16,195 bases of DNA from CAYJLA01 sp964371305. GTDB taxonomy: Bacteria; Bacillota_I; Bacilli_A; RFN20; CAG-826. Below the pieces are notes generated by a model that worked only from the letters and a program-made list of their open reading frames with translations, was not told the origin of the DNA and did no database searches. Shown here piece by piece: positions 1 through 8,987 of this stretch (position 1 is the stretch's first letter; each line of letters opens with the position of its first letter). The position numbers and the translations under genes are program-made. The stretch spans positions 1 through 16,195 of the forward strand of contig CAYJLA010000023.1 in NCBI GenBank assembly GCA_964371305.1, read 5' to 3'.

Positions 1-286
1 CATCTTTTAATAAAATATTGTATCTTGGGTGATGTTCTTGAATTAAATTCATTTCAAGAATTAAAGCTTCTTTTTCATTAAAAGTCACTATATAAGAAAA
101 AGAATCAGCATGTTCCACCATAGCACGCACCTTACCAATTTGTGGTTTTAAAAAATATTGTGAAACTCTTAAATATAGATTTTTTGCTTTTCCAATATAA
201 ATAATATCTTCATCTTTATTTTTTATTATATAAACACCTGGTTTATGCGGAATTAGATTTAATTGATTAAGTATTTCATTATTCAT
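1..286 (-). CDS. uvrC: UvrABC excinuclease subunit C, N-terminal part (cut by window edge)
   Basis: UvrC makes the dual incisions around a DNA lesion after UvrA/UvrB loading in nucleotide excision repair. Only the first 95 codons are inside the window; the gene runs off the left edge. They form the GIY-YIG nuclease domain that makes the 3' cut. GVYIIK (17-22) and IIYIGKAKN (28-36) carry the paired tyrosines and K33, R40 follows, and LILEMNLI (75-82) carries the likely metal-binding E78. The ATG at 286-284 overlaps the mutS2 stop by 8 bases (ATGAATAA), and no Shine-Dalgarno is visible, so translation is probably coupled to mutS2. The start gives the usual short lead-in before GVY. Family assignment is very secure; the rest of the protein cannot be judged. 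Confidence 0.95.
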   Translation of the reverse strand, partial: MNNEILNQLNLIPHKPGVYIIKNKDEDIIYIGKAKNLYLRVSQYFLKPQIGKVRAMVEHADSFSYIVTFNEKEALILEMNLIQEHHPRYNILLKD

Positions 287-2606
287 AGAAATGAACGACT
301 GTAGCTCCAGCCCCTCCTTCATATGTATCACCTAAATTATATGACTTAACAATTGATGACCTCTTTAAATAATCATGAATTGCTTTTCTAAGCGCTCCTG
401 TACCAAAACCATGAATTATTCTTACGTTTCTTACTTTCTTTAAATTAGCCATATCTAAATATTGCCCAACTAAAATAACAGCTTCATCACTTCTTTTGCC
501 TATAATGTTAAGTTCCATAGGTACAGACTTAGTAGCAATATTGTCTATATTTGCGTGAGATTTTTTTACAACTGTTTTTGTAGTGTTGCTTAATTTTTTA
601 ACTCTATCTAAAGTACTCTTATATCTAAAGCCATCCCCAGACATTAGTTCAACATTATTTTTCGAAATTCTAACTACTTTACCTTTAATATTTAAATCTT
701 CAATCTCAACTAGATCGTTTAATTTAATTAATTCAACTTCTTCTTCAGTTTTATTTTTAGTTTCAGATTGTTGATAAATAAGATCATCTAACTGCTTATT
801 TAATATATTTACTTTATGAGGTTTAATCTCATCACTTGTTAACGAAGAAATAAGTTCATCAACTTCTTTTTTTACATTTAAAATATACTCATCTTTTTCT
901 TGTTCTAGAGTTTCTTTAAACGCTTTTCTTTCTAAGTCTAATTTCTCTTTTTTAAAAATATAGTCATTTATTTTTGTGTTGTAGTCATTTTCCTTATTTA
1001 TTAATTCTTTTACTTTATTCTCATATGTCGAAATAATATTGGCCAATTCACTTATAGCATTATTAACACCACTAGACTTGGCTTTGACTAAATAATCTTT
1101 TGCAGTATTTATAATTTCATCATCAAGATTGTATCTTTTCGCCATATCAAGTCCATAGCTTCTTCCAGGTAGTCCCATCTTCATTATGTATAGCGGTTTT
1201 AACTTTTCTTCATCAAACAACATTGATGCATTGGTAATGCTTGGATTGTTTAACGCAAACACTTTTAAACCATCAAAATGAGAAGAAACAAGTGCAAAAA
1301 CCCGTTCTTTTATCAAAAAACTACACATACTGACCGCTAAAGCTTCTCCTTCTAATGGAGAAGTACCTGTACCAATTTCATCTAATAAAACTAAATCATT
1401 TTCAGTCACGTTATTTACAATGTTTGATATATTACTTATGTGCCCAGAGAATGTTGAAAGAGCATTTTCAAGAGATTGACTATCACCTATGTCGACAAAG
1501 ACATTAGTAAAAATACACAATTCACTTCCTTCTCTAACAGGAATGGCGAGTCCTGATTGATGCATTAAAACACATAGACCAAGCGTTTTTAAAGCAACAG
1601 TCTTACCACCAGCATTAGGACCAGAGATTAATATTAAATGTTTTTCTTTAGTCAGCTGTATATCATTAGACACTACAACTTCTTTATTTATCAAAGGATG
1701 TTTTGCACTTAATAAATTAACATGTTTTTCTTTACTTGTTTTTGCAACAATCATATCATTACTAATTGCATACTTTGCTTTTGCACTAACATAATCAATA
1801 TATGCAATTATAGCATTATTAACACTTAATTCATTTTCATAGTTTATAAGTAACTTAGTTAATTCTCTAAGAATTTTTCTTATTTCTTCTAGTTCTTCTT
1901 TCTTTAACATAAACAATTCGTTATTAATACTTACTAGTTCTTGTGGTTCAATAAATGTTGTTGCACCGCTATCAGAAACACCAAACACAAGTCCATTTAT
2001 TTTATTTTTGTATGCTGTTTTAAATGGTAGGACTAAATGTCCATCTCTATAAGCCACTACACTCTCACTTAATAAATCTTGGTACTTGCTCAATAAACTT
2101 CCAGCAAGTTCTTTAGACTTATGTTCTAATCTTGTAATTCTGCTTCTAATGCTATACAAATTTTTAGAAGCATTATCATATATTGTTAAATCTGGTTTTA
2201 TAACTTTTCTAATAGAATTAATCAATTCATCTAACGAAGTTAACTTATTTGTTACTTCTTTTAATAATAAAAATTTATCATCTAGTTTTTTAAAATATGT
2301 AATGAGTTTGTTCGCTATTTGGCAATCATTGACTACATGATCTAATTCAAGTTCAGTCAATATACCACCTTTCTTTGCTATATCTAATATTGAATCTAAG
2401 TTTAAGGAGTTGGAAAGTGGTAATGTACCGTGCTGAAATAATAAGACTATCATTTCATCAAGTGTATTTAGTTCTTTAACCAATTCATCATAATCAGTTA
2501 AAAATTTCATATGTTCTATAAGTGTTTTTCCTTTTTCGCTAGTCGAAAGTAGAGACACTTCTTTTTTGATTTTAGAAAACTCTAATACATCAAATACATT
2601 TTGCAT
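279..2606 (-). CDS. mutS2: MutS2 family ATPase/endonuclease with Smr domain
   Basis: MutS2 is a MutS-like ABC ATPase without the mismatch-recognition domains. In the family it is linked to suppression of recombination and, in Bacillus, to splitting collided ribosomes. The 775 residues are the normal length. The N-terminus (LEFSKIKKE) matches the family start. The ATPase has Walker A GPNAGGKT (329-336), a signature region near 373-389 and Walker B LLDEIGTGT (407-415). A charged helical, likely coiled-coil stretch covers about 500-600. The C-terminal Smr domain (about 696-775) has LNIIGKR and HGFGTG (732-737). The first motif departs from the LDLRG type, as is common in MutS2. It is transcribed with uvrC and divergently from rnhC. 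There is no Shine-Dalgarno before the ATG, and an extended -10 lies 6 bases upstream, so the message may be leaderless. Confidence 0.96.
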   Translation of the reverse strand: MQNVFDVLEFSKIKKEVSLLSTSEKGKTLIEHMKFLTDYDELVKELNTLDEMIVLLFQHGTLPLSNSLNLDSILDIAKKGGILTELELDHVVNDCQIANKLITYFKKLDDKFLLLKEVTNKLTSLDELINSIRKVIKPDLTIYDNASKNLYSIRSRITRLEHKSKELAGSLLSKYQDLLSESVVAYRDGHLVLPFKTAYKNKINGLVFGVSDSGATTFIEPQELVSINNELFMLKKEELEEIRKILRELTKLLINYENELSVNNAIIAYIDYVSAKAKYAISNDMIVAKTSKEKHVNLLSAKHPLINKEVVVSNDIQLTKEKHLILISGPNAGGKTVALKTLGLCVLMHQSGLAIPVREGSELCIFTNVFVDIGDSQSLENALSTFSGHISNISNIVNNVTENDLVLLDEIGTGTSPLEGEALAVSMCSFLIKERVFALVSSHFDGLKVFALNNPSITNASMLFDEEKLKPLYIMKMGLPGRSYGLDMAKRYNLDDEIINTAKDYLVKAKSSGVNNAISELANIISTYENKVKELINKENDYNTKINDYIFKKEKLDLERKAFKETLEQEKDEYILNVKKEVDELISSLTSDEIKPHKVNILNKQLDDLIYQQSETKNKTEEEVELIKLNDLVEIEDLNIKGKVVRISKNNVELMSGDGFRYKSTLDRVKKLSNTTKTVVKKSHANIDNIATKSVPMELNIIGKRSDEAVILVGQYLDMANLKKVRNVRIIHGFGTGALRKAIHDYLKRSSIVKSYNLGDTYEGGAGATVVHFYE

Positions 2607-2612
2607 ACTTTT

Positions 2613-2621
2613 ATTTTACCA
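2613..2621 (-). promoter_or_regulatory. Extended -10 promoter for mutS2-uvrC, possibly leaderless
   Basis: On the minus strand TGG-TAAAAT matches an extended -10 (TGn plus hexamer). The hexamer ends exactly 6 bases before the mutS2 ATG, so +1 is predicted on the A of the ATG. No good -35 is visible. A second extended -10-like TGC-TATATT lies further upstream at about 2636-2644 and could give a leader of a few tens of bases, which also has no Shine-Dalgarno. Sequence inference only. Confidence 0.45.
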
Positions 2622-2672
2622 TAAATATTTTTTTAATAAATATAGCACATTTTTTTAATTTTCCCTAAATTA

Positions 2673-2701
2673 TTAATATAGAAATAGAAAAGGTGTATAA
2701 T
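2673..2701 (+). promoter_or_regulatory. Putative rnhC promoter (TTAATA / TATAAT)
   Basis: A perfect TATAAT at 2696-2701 is preceded, at 17 bp spacing, by a weak -35-like TTAATA at 2673-2678. The hexamer ends 6 bases before the rnhC ATG at 2708, which predicts a start of transcription on the ATG itself. The alternative is an upstream -10-like TATAGA near 2677 with a short leader. That leader would carry AAAAGGTG (2688-2695) as a Shine-Dalgarno, at a long spacing of 12 bases from the ATG. Confidence 0.4.
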
Positions 2702-2707
2702 TAATGT

Positions 2708-3628
2708 ATGAATAAAACAATTACTGTTAAAACTAATCTTAAAGCTGCTAATGAAGTTATGAGTTACTTCAATGATTTTATAGTGGAAAAAAATTCTAAT
2801 TACATAAAGTACAAGATTAAAACTAGTACAATATCAATTACATGTTTTACAAATAGTAAAAATGAGGATTGTAAAATTGTTTTTCAAGGTAAAGATCCAG
2901 ATTCACATGCGCTTATGTTTTTTAAAAAGTCAGATTTGATACACTCAGAAGCTAAATCTAAACCTCAAGAAACTAAATCAAAACGATATCTTCCATTTCC
3001 TCAAATGGGAAGTGATGAAGTAGGTACTGGAGATTTCTTTGGTCCTATCGTTGTATGTGCTGCAATTATAAAAGACGAAAACAACGAACAACTAAAACTA
3101 TTAGGCATTAATGATTCAAAGAAAATAACGGATAAACATATTATCGAAATCGCTCCTAAACTTATGAAGTTAGTTAATTACTCAAGTGTTATATTAGACA
3201 ATGAAAAATATAACAAAGTAAATAATGACGGAAATAATATGAACAAAATTAAGGCAGTACTTCACAATAAAGCACTTTTTGAACTAAAAAAACGACATAA
3301 AGAAGTTATCTCAGTAATTATAGATGAGTTTTGTAGCGAAAAAAAATACTACGAGTACTTACAATCAAATGATGAAGTATTATTAAACATTCATTTTGAA
3401 ACAAAAGCTGAAAGTAAATATATGTGTGTTGCTGCAGCCAGTGTTATAGCTAGATATATGTTTTTACAACACATGAATGAGCTTGGTAAAAAATACAATG
3501 TTCAATTTCTGTTAGGAGCAAGTAATAAAGTAGATGATTTTGCGCAAAAGTTTGTAAAAAAACACGGCATTAACAAGATGCATAAAGTTGCAAAAATAAA
3601 TTTTAAAAACTATACTAAATTATCTTAA
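2708..3628 (+). CDS. rnhC: Ribonuclease HIII
   Basis: RNase HIII cleaves the RNA strand of RNA:DNA hybrids, clearing R-loops and primer RNA. The 306 residues are the usual length. The first 85 or so residues fit the TBP-like substrate-binding domain that separates HIII from HII. A short linker leads to the catalytic domain starting at MGSDEVGTGDFFGP (100-113), with D103 and E104. The third acidic residue is D206 in VIIDEF. E235 in TKAESKY sits where the fourth acidic residue is expected, followed by VAAASVIARY. It is the only plus-strand gene here, divergent from mutS2 and convergent with rluD. Its TAA overlaps the rluD stop, with 9 shared bases and no visible terminator. In Bacillus rnhC lies near both pheST and mutS2, so the neighbourhood is conserved but the orientation is not. 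Confidence 0.95.
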   Translation: MNKTITVKTNLKAANEVMSYFNDFIVEKNSNYIKYKIKTSTISITCFTNSKNEDCKIVFQGKDPDSHALMFFKKSDLIHSEAKSKPQETKSKRYLPFPQMGSDEVGTGDFFGPIVVCAAIIKDENNEQLKLLGINDSKKITDKHIIEIAPKLMKLVNYSSVILDNEKYNKVNNDGNNMNKIKAVLHNKALFELKKRHKEVISVIIDEFCSEKKYYEYLQSNDEVLLNIHFETKAESKYMCVAAASVIARYMFLQHMNELGKKYNVQFLLGASNKVDDFAQKFVKKHGINKMHKVAKINFKNYTKLS

Positions 3629-4540
3629 CAAGTTAATTATATTTTCAAAATAATCAGGGATAGGTGCTTCTACACTTATTTCTTTTTTTGTAATTGGATG
3701 AATAAATGTGAGTTTATATGCATGTAACAATTGTCCATCCTTACATATATCTCTATTACCACTACCATAAACAAGATCACCAATTACTGGATGCCCAATA
3801 TAATTAAGATGGACTCTAATTTGATGAGTTCTGCCAGTTTCAAGCGAAAGTTTGACTAAAGTATGGTGATTAAATCTTTCAACTACATTTAAGTATGTAA
3901 CTGCGTTTTTACCATTTCTAAGATCAACACACATTTTTTGGCGATTAGACTTATCTCTTCCAATAGGCGCTACAATTTTAGCGTCATCTTCATATATAAT
4001 ACCTTTAACAAGTGCATAGTATTCACGCTTTATATTATGGTCTTTAAGTAAGTCACTTAATAAGTTATGGGTTTTATTATCTTTTGCTACAACTAGTAGA
4101 CCACTTGTATCTTTGTCTATTCTATGAACAATTCCAGGTCTTGTCACACCGTTAAAATCACTTAAGTCTTTTATATGATATAGCAATGCATTTACTAAAG
4201 TTCCACTATTGTGTCCATTACTTGGATGAACAACCATATTCTTTGGTTTATTTATAATAAGTAAATATTCATCTTCATAAACTATGTTTAAAGGAATATT
4301 TTCCTTTTCGATAGATAATTCCACACTTTCTTGAGGAAAGTACTTAATAACATCACCTTTATTAACTTTGGTCGATGCTTTAGCATTAGTATCATTTAAT
4401 AAAATACAGCTGTCGCTAATCAAATTTTGAACATTGTTTCTTGATAAATCATTTAACCATTCATTAACAACAACATCTAAACGTTTACCGCTTTGCTCTT
4501 CAACAATAAACGATTTAAAACTAATTTCGTTCATTTTCAT
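3620..4540 (-). CDS. rluD: RluD-type large-subunit pseudouridine synthase
   Basis: This enzyme isomerises uridines in 23S rRNA to pseudouridine. Bacterial RluD acts on helix 69; the exact target of this copy is inferred from the family and from its place behind lspA. The 306 residues start with an S4-like RNA-binding domain (about 17-65, GKRLDVVV...LSRNNVQNLI). The RluA-type catalytic domain follows, with GIVHRIDKDTSG (136-147) carrying the catalytic aspartate D142, then ETGRTHQIRVHL (234-245) and GDLVYG (254-259). It overlaps the end of lspA by 20 bases and has no convincing Shine-Dalgarno, so translation is likely coupled. Met1 and Met3 are both possible starts. It is the last gene of the mraZ operon. 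The order ileS-lspA-rluD is typical of Bacillota. Confidence 0.93.
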   Translation of the reverse strand: MKMNEISFKSFIVEEQSGKRLDVVVNEWLNDLSRNNVQNLISDSCILLNDTNAKASTKVNKGDVIKYFPQESVELSIEKENIPLNIVYEDEYLLIINKPKNMVVHPSNGHNSGTLVNALLYHIKDLSDFNGVTRPGIVHRIDKDTSGLLVVAKDNKTHNLLSDLLKDHNIKREYYALVKGIIYEDDAKIVAPIGRDKSNRQKMCVDLRNGKNAVTYLNVVERFNHHTLVKLSLETGRTHQIRVHLNYIGHPVIGDLVYGSGNRDICKDGQLLHAYKLTFIHPITKKEISVEAPIPDYFENIINLLR

Positions 4541-5174
4541 TTAAATTAGTATCACTTTCAACGGTTGAATTTTCTTCTGACTTTTTCATTCTTTCTTCAT
4601 ATTCTAAAGGCGGTAATTCATATTTGCCATTGTCTTTATCTTGTTTTATATTTTTAAACTCTTCAATAGCTAACTTAATAAGTATTAAAATACTGCCAAT
4701 TACAACGCACATATCAGCAACATTAAATATTGGGAAATAATAATCTCCAAACTTAAGGCCGATCATGTCAATTACTCCAGAAAAACCTACTGTGGCTTCC
4801 CAGTAAAACGCACGATCAATTAAGTTTCCAAAAGCTCCTGCGAATATAATTGCTCCAACGATTTTATAAAATGTTGATATAACAGCATATTTTTTTACGT
4901 AATAGACGATGAGCCCAACGCAAGCAGCTAATGAAATTATTATATAAACAACTCTAAATGTAATATCACCGGCTCCAGCTCCCCATGCAGCGCCTGTATT
5001 GTGTATTAAAGTAATGTAAAAGAAACCATCAATTACATACTCCATTTCACTGACTTGAAAATTTAATTGCACAACCCATTTGGTAATTAGGTCGACAATT
5101 AATAAAATAACTGCTATCCAAGCCATGGATGAATAAACGCTTTTCAAAATAGGCAACACTTTATCTTTAAACAT
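4521..5174 (-). CDS. lspA: Lipoprotein signal peptidase (signal peptidase II)
   Basis: LspA is the membrane aspartyl protease that removes the signal peptide of prolipoproteins after diacylglyceryl modification of the cysteine. Four hydrophobic helices are visible (about 17-36, 71-93, 103-120, 150-170). NTGAAWG (59-65) is the conserved loop. The catalytic aspartates are D120 in GNLIDR (116-121) and D154 in FNVAD (150-154). The protein has 217 residues, longer than the usual 150-170. The excess is a hydrophilic, acidic and lysine-rich tail of about 45 residues after the last helix, predicted cytoplasmic. The start overlaps the ileS stop by 8 bases (ATGTTTAA), and GAGGT lies 8 bases before the ATG. 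Presence of LspA implies that the cell makes lipoproteins. Confidence 0.95.
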   Translation of the reverse strand: MFKDKVLPILKSVYSSMAWIAVILLIVDLITKWVVQLNFQVSEMEYVIDGFFYITLIHNTGAAWGAGAGDITFRVVYIIISLAACVGLIVYYVKKYAVISTFYKIVGAIIFAGAFGNLIDRAFYWEATVGFSGVIDMIGLKFGDYYFPIFNVADMCVVIGSILILIKLAIEEFKNIKQDKDNGKYELPPLEYEERMKKSEENSTVESDTNLNENERN

Positions 5175-7878
5175 TTTTTAATACCTCGTAACATCTTGGG
5201 CAGACACATACATCTTCAACTTGTTTTAACTCATTTACGTAATTCCAACATCTTGGGCATTTGTGCTCATTATTACGTTCTGCTGAACAAGAATCCTTAC
5301 CTTTATTTAATTCTATCTTTGAGACTACAAATATACGTCTTAACTCATCTTCAGGTACATTTTTTAGCATTTCATAAACATTAACGTCTTCTACTGTTAA
5401 TTGTACACTTGCTTCTTGTGAAGAACCTATTACTCCATCTTTACGTAAGACTTCTAATGTTTTTAATACAAAATCTCTAGTTTTAAGTAATGATCTATAA
5501 TTTGAAATTGTATCTTTACTAAATTCATTTGAAATTATTGGGAAATCTAGTAATAATGGATTTTCTTTTGTTTTAAAAGTTATATTATTATTTACTTCTT
5601 CCATAGTAAAAGGAAGTATCGGAGTAAGTAGTCTCATTAAAACATCAACGATTTTATAAATAACACTTACAACTTGACGTCTTCTTAAAGAAGATTTAGC
5701 TTCACAGTAAAATACGTCTTTCTTGATATCTAAATATAAACTAGATAAGTCACTAGATAAGAAATTTGTAATAAGTGAAGTTACACCAGCAAAATCAAAC
5801 TTATTGTATGCATTTATAACGCCATTTTTAACTTCTTCTAATCTAGCTAGTATAAAATTATCCACTAGACTGTATTCATTAACTAAATCATTGTTTACAT
5901 CAAATTCGCTAATATTGCCGAGCATGAACTTAAATGTATTTCTAATCTTTCTATATACTTCAACAACTTGCAATATAATATTTTCTGAAATTCTTGAATC
6001 TTGTTGATAGTCAATAGATGCAGTCCATAATCTTAAAATATCTGCTCCATATTGATTTGCTACTTTACTTGGATCAATCCCGTTACCTCTTGACTTAGAC
6101 ATCTTTTGCCAAGTTTCATCAACAACAAATCCATGTGTAACACATGCTTTAAACGAAGGAACATCATTAGTTGCTACTGATAAAATTAGTGAAGAATTAA
6201 ACCAACCTCGATATTGATCATTACCTTCTAAATATAAATCTGATGGATATTTTAATCCTCTTTGATCTATTACGCCATTAAATGAACTACCTGAATCAAA
6301 CCATACATCCATAATATCAACTTCTTTAGTAAATAAACCATTTGGAGATTTAGCGTTAGTATATCCTTCAGGAAGTAATTCTTTAGCTTCTTTTAAATAC
6401 CAAATATTGCTTCCATGTTCGCTTATTAATTGCTCGATATGATCAAAAACAACTTCATCCATAATTGGAGTATTATCTTCGCAATAAATAATTGGAATTG
6501 GTACACCCCATGCTCTTTGACGAGAGATACACCAATCCGCCCTTTCGCGAATCATATTTATCATTCTTGTTTCGCCCCATGCAGGATACCACTTAATTGT
6601 TGTAATTGCGTTTAAAAGTTTGTTTCTAATTGGTTCAATAGAACAAAACCATTGTGGAGTCGCTCTAAAAATAAGAGGTTTTTTAGTTCTCCAGTCATGA
6701 GGGTATGAGTGAGTAAATTTTGTACAACTTAATAATGAGTTGTTTTCTTCTAACATATTAATGACTTCTTCATTAGCTTTTTCATAAAACATACCAGCAA
6801 GCCTTGGACCCGCTTCTTCCATCATTACGCCTTTTGAATCTACAGGGCAATATGGTTTGATTTTATATTTGCTACAGACATTATAGTCATCGGCACCATG
6901 ACCTGGGGCAGTATGTACACATCCAGTACCAGCTTCATTAGTAACATGGTCACCTAAAATAATAACTGACTCTCTATCAATAAACGGATGAGTTGTAGTT
7001 ACAAACTCAAGTTGTTTACCTTTAATTTCCTTTTCTAAAACTAAAGCAGTCTCAAGAACTTCTTCCATTTTTTCTTTAAATTCTTTTAAAAGTAAAAATT
7101 TACCTCTACTAGAACTATATACACCATATTCAAAACTTGGATTAACACTTATTGCAAGGTTTGCAGGAAGAGTCCAAGGTGTTGTTGTCCAAATAAGAAC
7201 ACTTGTATCATTACTTAAAAGGCCTTTTCCGTCTTTAACATTAAATCCAACATATATTGAATACGATTCAACATCTTGATACTCGATTTCACTCTCTGCA
7301 AGCGCAGATTCACTTGATGGAGACCAATATACAGGCTTCAACCCTTTAAAAATAAGTCCATTAAGGGCCATCTTCTTAAATGTATTAATTTGTTTAGCTT
7401 CATATTGTTTATCTAGTGTTAAATATGGATTATCATAATCGCCAATAACACCTAGTCTTCTAATTTGTTCTTTTTGGATATTAACTTGTTTAATTGCATA
7501 GTCTCTACATTTATTTCTAAATTCACTAATAGGAGTAGTTTTTCTATTAACACCACTTTTAGTAACTTCGTTTTCAATTGGCAAACCATGAGTATCCCAA
7601 CCAAAAATAAAAGGGGTTTTATACCCAGCCATATTTTTTTGTCTTACAACAAAATCTTTAAGCAATCTATTAAGCATGTGCCCACAGTGCATATTACCGT
7701 TTGCATAAGGAGGGCCATCGTGCAATAAATATTCTTCACAACCTTCGCGATTACTATTCATTAAATTATATAGGTCTGTTTCGTGCCAATTTTTTAACAT
7801 GTTCGGTTCTTTATTTATCAAATTTCCGCGCATTTCAAAATTAGTTTTTGGCATTAATAATGTATTTTTTAGTTCCAT
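5167..7878 (-). CDS. ileS: Isoleucyl-tRNA synthetase
   Basis: IleRS charges tRNA-Ile and edits misactivated valine. The 903 residues are in the normal bacterial range. PPYANGNMHCGH (56-67) holds the HIGH motif in the form HCGH; the second position of this motif tolerates change. GWDTHGLP (93-100) follows. The editing domain is marked by TTTPWTLPAN (231-240) and GTGCVHTAPGHGADDY (317-332). KMSKSRGNG (592-600) is the second catalytic signature. A C-terminal zinc finger has C874, C877, C893 and C896, as in the bacterial type. The gene starts 11 bp after ftsZ with GAAAGG as ribosome binding site, so it has no T-box of its own and depends on the division operon. The genes that sit between ftsZ and ileS in Bacillus (sepF, ylmG, ylmH, divIVA) are absent. 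Confidence 0.97.
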   Translation of the reverse strand: MELKNTLLMPKTNFEMRGNLINKEPNMLKNWHETDLYNLMNSNREGCEEYLLHDGPPYANGNMHCGHMLNRLLKDFVVRQKNMAGYKTPFIFGWDTHGLPIENEVTKSGVNRKTTPISEFRNKCRDYAIKQVNIQKEQIRRLGVIGDYDNPYLTLDKQYEAKQINTFKKMALNGLIFKGLKPVYWSPSSESALAESEIEYQDVESYSIYVGFNVKDGKGLLSNDTSVLIWTTTPWTLPANLAISVNPSFEYGVYSSSRGKFLLLKEFKEKMEEVLETALVLEKEIKGKQLEFVTTTHPFIDRESVIILGDHVTNEAGTGCVHTAPGHGADDYNVCSKYKIKPYCPVDSKGVMMEEAGPRLAGMFYEKANEEVINMLEENNSLLSCTKFTHSYPHDWRTKKPLIFRATPQWFCSIEPIRNKLLNAITTIKWYPAWGETRMINMIRERADWCISRQRAWGVPIPIIYCEDNTPIMDEVVFDHIEQLISEHGSNIWYLKEAKELLPEGYTNAKSPNGLFTKEVDIMDVWFDSGSSFNGVIDQRGLKYPSDLYLEGNDQYRGWFNSSLILSVATNDVPSFKACVTHGFVVDETWQKMSKSRGNGIDPSKVANQYGADILRLWTASIDYQQDSRISENIILQVVEVYRKIRNTFKFMLGNISEFDVNNDLVNEYSLVDNFILARLEEVKNGVINAYNKFDFAGVTSLITNFLSSDLSSLYLDIKKDVFYCEAKSSLRRRQVVSVIYKIVDVLMRLLTPILPFTMEEVNNNITFKTKENPLLLDFPIISNEFSKDTISNYRSLLKTRDFVLKTLEVLRKDGVIGSSQEASVQLTVEDVNVYEMLKNVPEDELRRIFVVSKIELNKGKDSCSAERNNEHKCPRCWNYVNELKQVEDVCVCPRCYEVLKNV

Positions 7879-7889
7879 GATATACCTTT

Positions 7890-8978
7890 CTATCTATTTC
7901 CTAAGAAGTTAGGTAATAAAGCTTCTTCTTCATCATCTTCAATAACTTCTTCACTTGTTTCGTTTTCATCTAAAATACTTACAAATGGAGCAGACATTAC
8001 ATCAGGGATTTTTGTAAAATCATATTCTTCTTTGAAATCACCAGCAATAATACTTACCCAAATTTCATCAGTTAATTCATTATTGATCGAAACACCAAAT
8101 TTAACATCCAAATCAGTTCCTGTAGCATCAATAATTAAATCAATGCAACGCTTAGTATCCATTAAAGATACGTTTTTACCGCAAGTGATAGCACAAATTG
8201 CACGTCTAGCGCCACTAACTGATGCTTCAAGTAATGGTGACTCAATTGCTCTATTTGCAGCTTCTTCCGCTTTTTTAGGCCCTGTACCAAAACCTAAGCC
8301 AATAAGAGCAACACCTGAATCTTTAAGTGTATTTTTTACATCAGCAAAGTCTAAATTGATTGTTGCAGGTTCAAAAATAAGATCTGTAATTGTTTTAACT
8401 GATTGTGCTAAAACTTTATCACTTATCTCAAATGCTTTACCAATCGTCTCATTACCATTAGTCATTAATAATTTATCATTACTTACAACAATAATTGAAT
8501 CTGTATATTTTTTTAATTCTTGAAGTCCTTTAATAGCACGTTCAAGTCTCATTTTACCTTCAAATTGGAAAGGTCTAGTTACAATAGCAACTGTTAACGC
8601 TCCACACTCTTTTGCAATACTAGCAACTACAGGAGCGGCTCCAGTACCTGTTCCTCCACCCATACCTGCAGCGATAAAAATCATATTTGCGCCTTCGCAT
8701 ATTCTTCTTATTTCTTCTCTACTTGCTTCAGCTGCGCGTTGTCCTACTTCAGGAAGTCCACCAGCGCCAAGTCCTTTTGTTAATTCCTTACCAAGAGTAA
8801 GTTGTTTTGCGTTTTCTGTTTTAGAATTTTCTAATGTTTGTTCATCGGTATTCATTACATAAAAATCGATGTGTTGAATTTCTTCATCAATCATCCTGTT
8901 GACAGCATTATTACCAGCTCCACCAACACCTATAACAATGATTTTAGCAACTGGCCTTGTATTATTATTGTAATCCAT
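7890..8978 (-). CDS. ftsZ: Cell division protein FtsZ
   Basis: FtsZ is the tubulin-like GTPase that polymerises into the division ring. The nucleotide-binding fold begins at IIVIGVGGAGNNAVNRM (13-29). The tubulin signature is GGGTGTGAAP (107-116), and the synergy loop NLDFADV (208-214) supplies the catalytic aspartates. The 362 residues are on the short side because the linker after about 335 is brief and very acidic. The last residues, LLPNFLGNR, resemble the conserved C-terminal peptide that binds FtsA, SepF or ZipA in other bacteria, so a membrane-tethering partner is expected. The ftsA stop leads directly into AAGGAG, 5 bases before the ATG, a strong ribosome binding site. The stop codon is TAG. 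Confidence 0.98.
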   Translation of the reverse strand: MDYNNNTRPVAKIIVIGVGGAGNNAVNRMIDEEIQHIDFYVMNTDEQTLENSKTENAKQLTLGKELTKGLGAGGLPEVGQRAAEASREEIRRICEGANMIFIAAGMGGGTGTGAAPVVASIAKECGALTVAIVTRPFQFEGKMRLERAIKGLQELKKYTDSIIVVSNDKLLMTNGNETIGKAFEISDKVLAQSVKTITDLIFEPATINLDFADVKNTLKDSGVALIGLGFGTGPKKAEEAANRAIESPLLEASVSGARRAICAITCGKNVSLMDTKRCIDLIIDATGTDLDVKFGVSINNELTDEIWVSIIAGDFKEEYDFTKIPDVMSAPFVSILDENETSEEVIEDDEEEALLPNFLGNR

Positions 8979-8987
8979 ATTTTCTCC

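Noticed and set aside
8032..8523. 163-codon open frame on the plus strand inside ftsZ
   Set aside because: It is antisense to a fully conserved gene, has no ribosome binding site or recognisable domain, and has a composition typical of a shadow frame.
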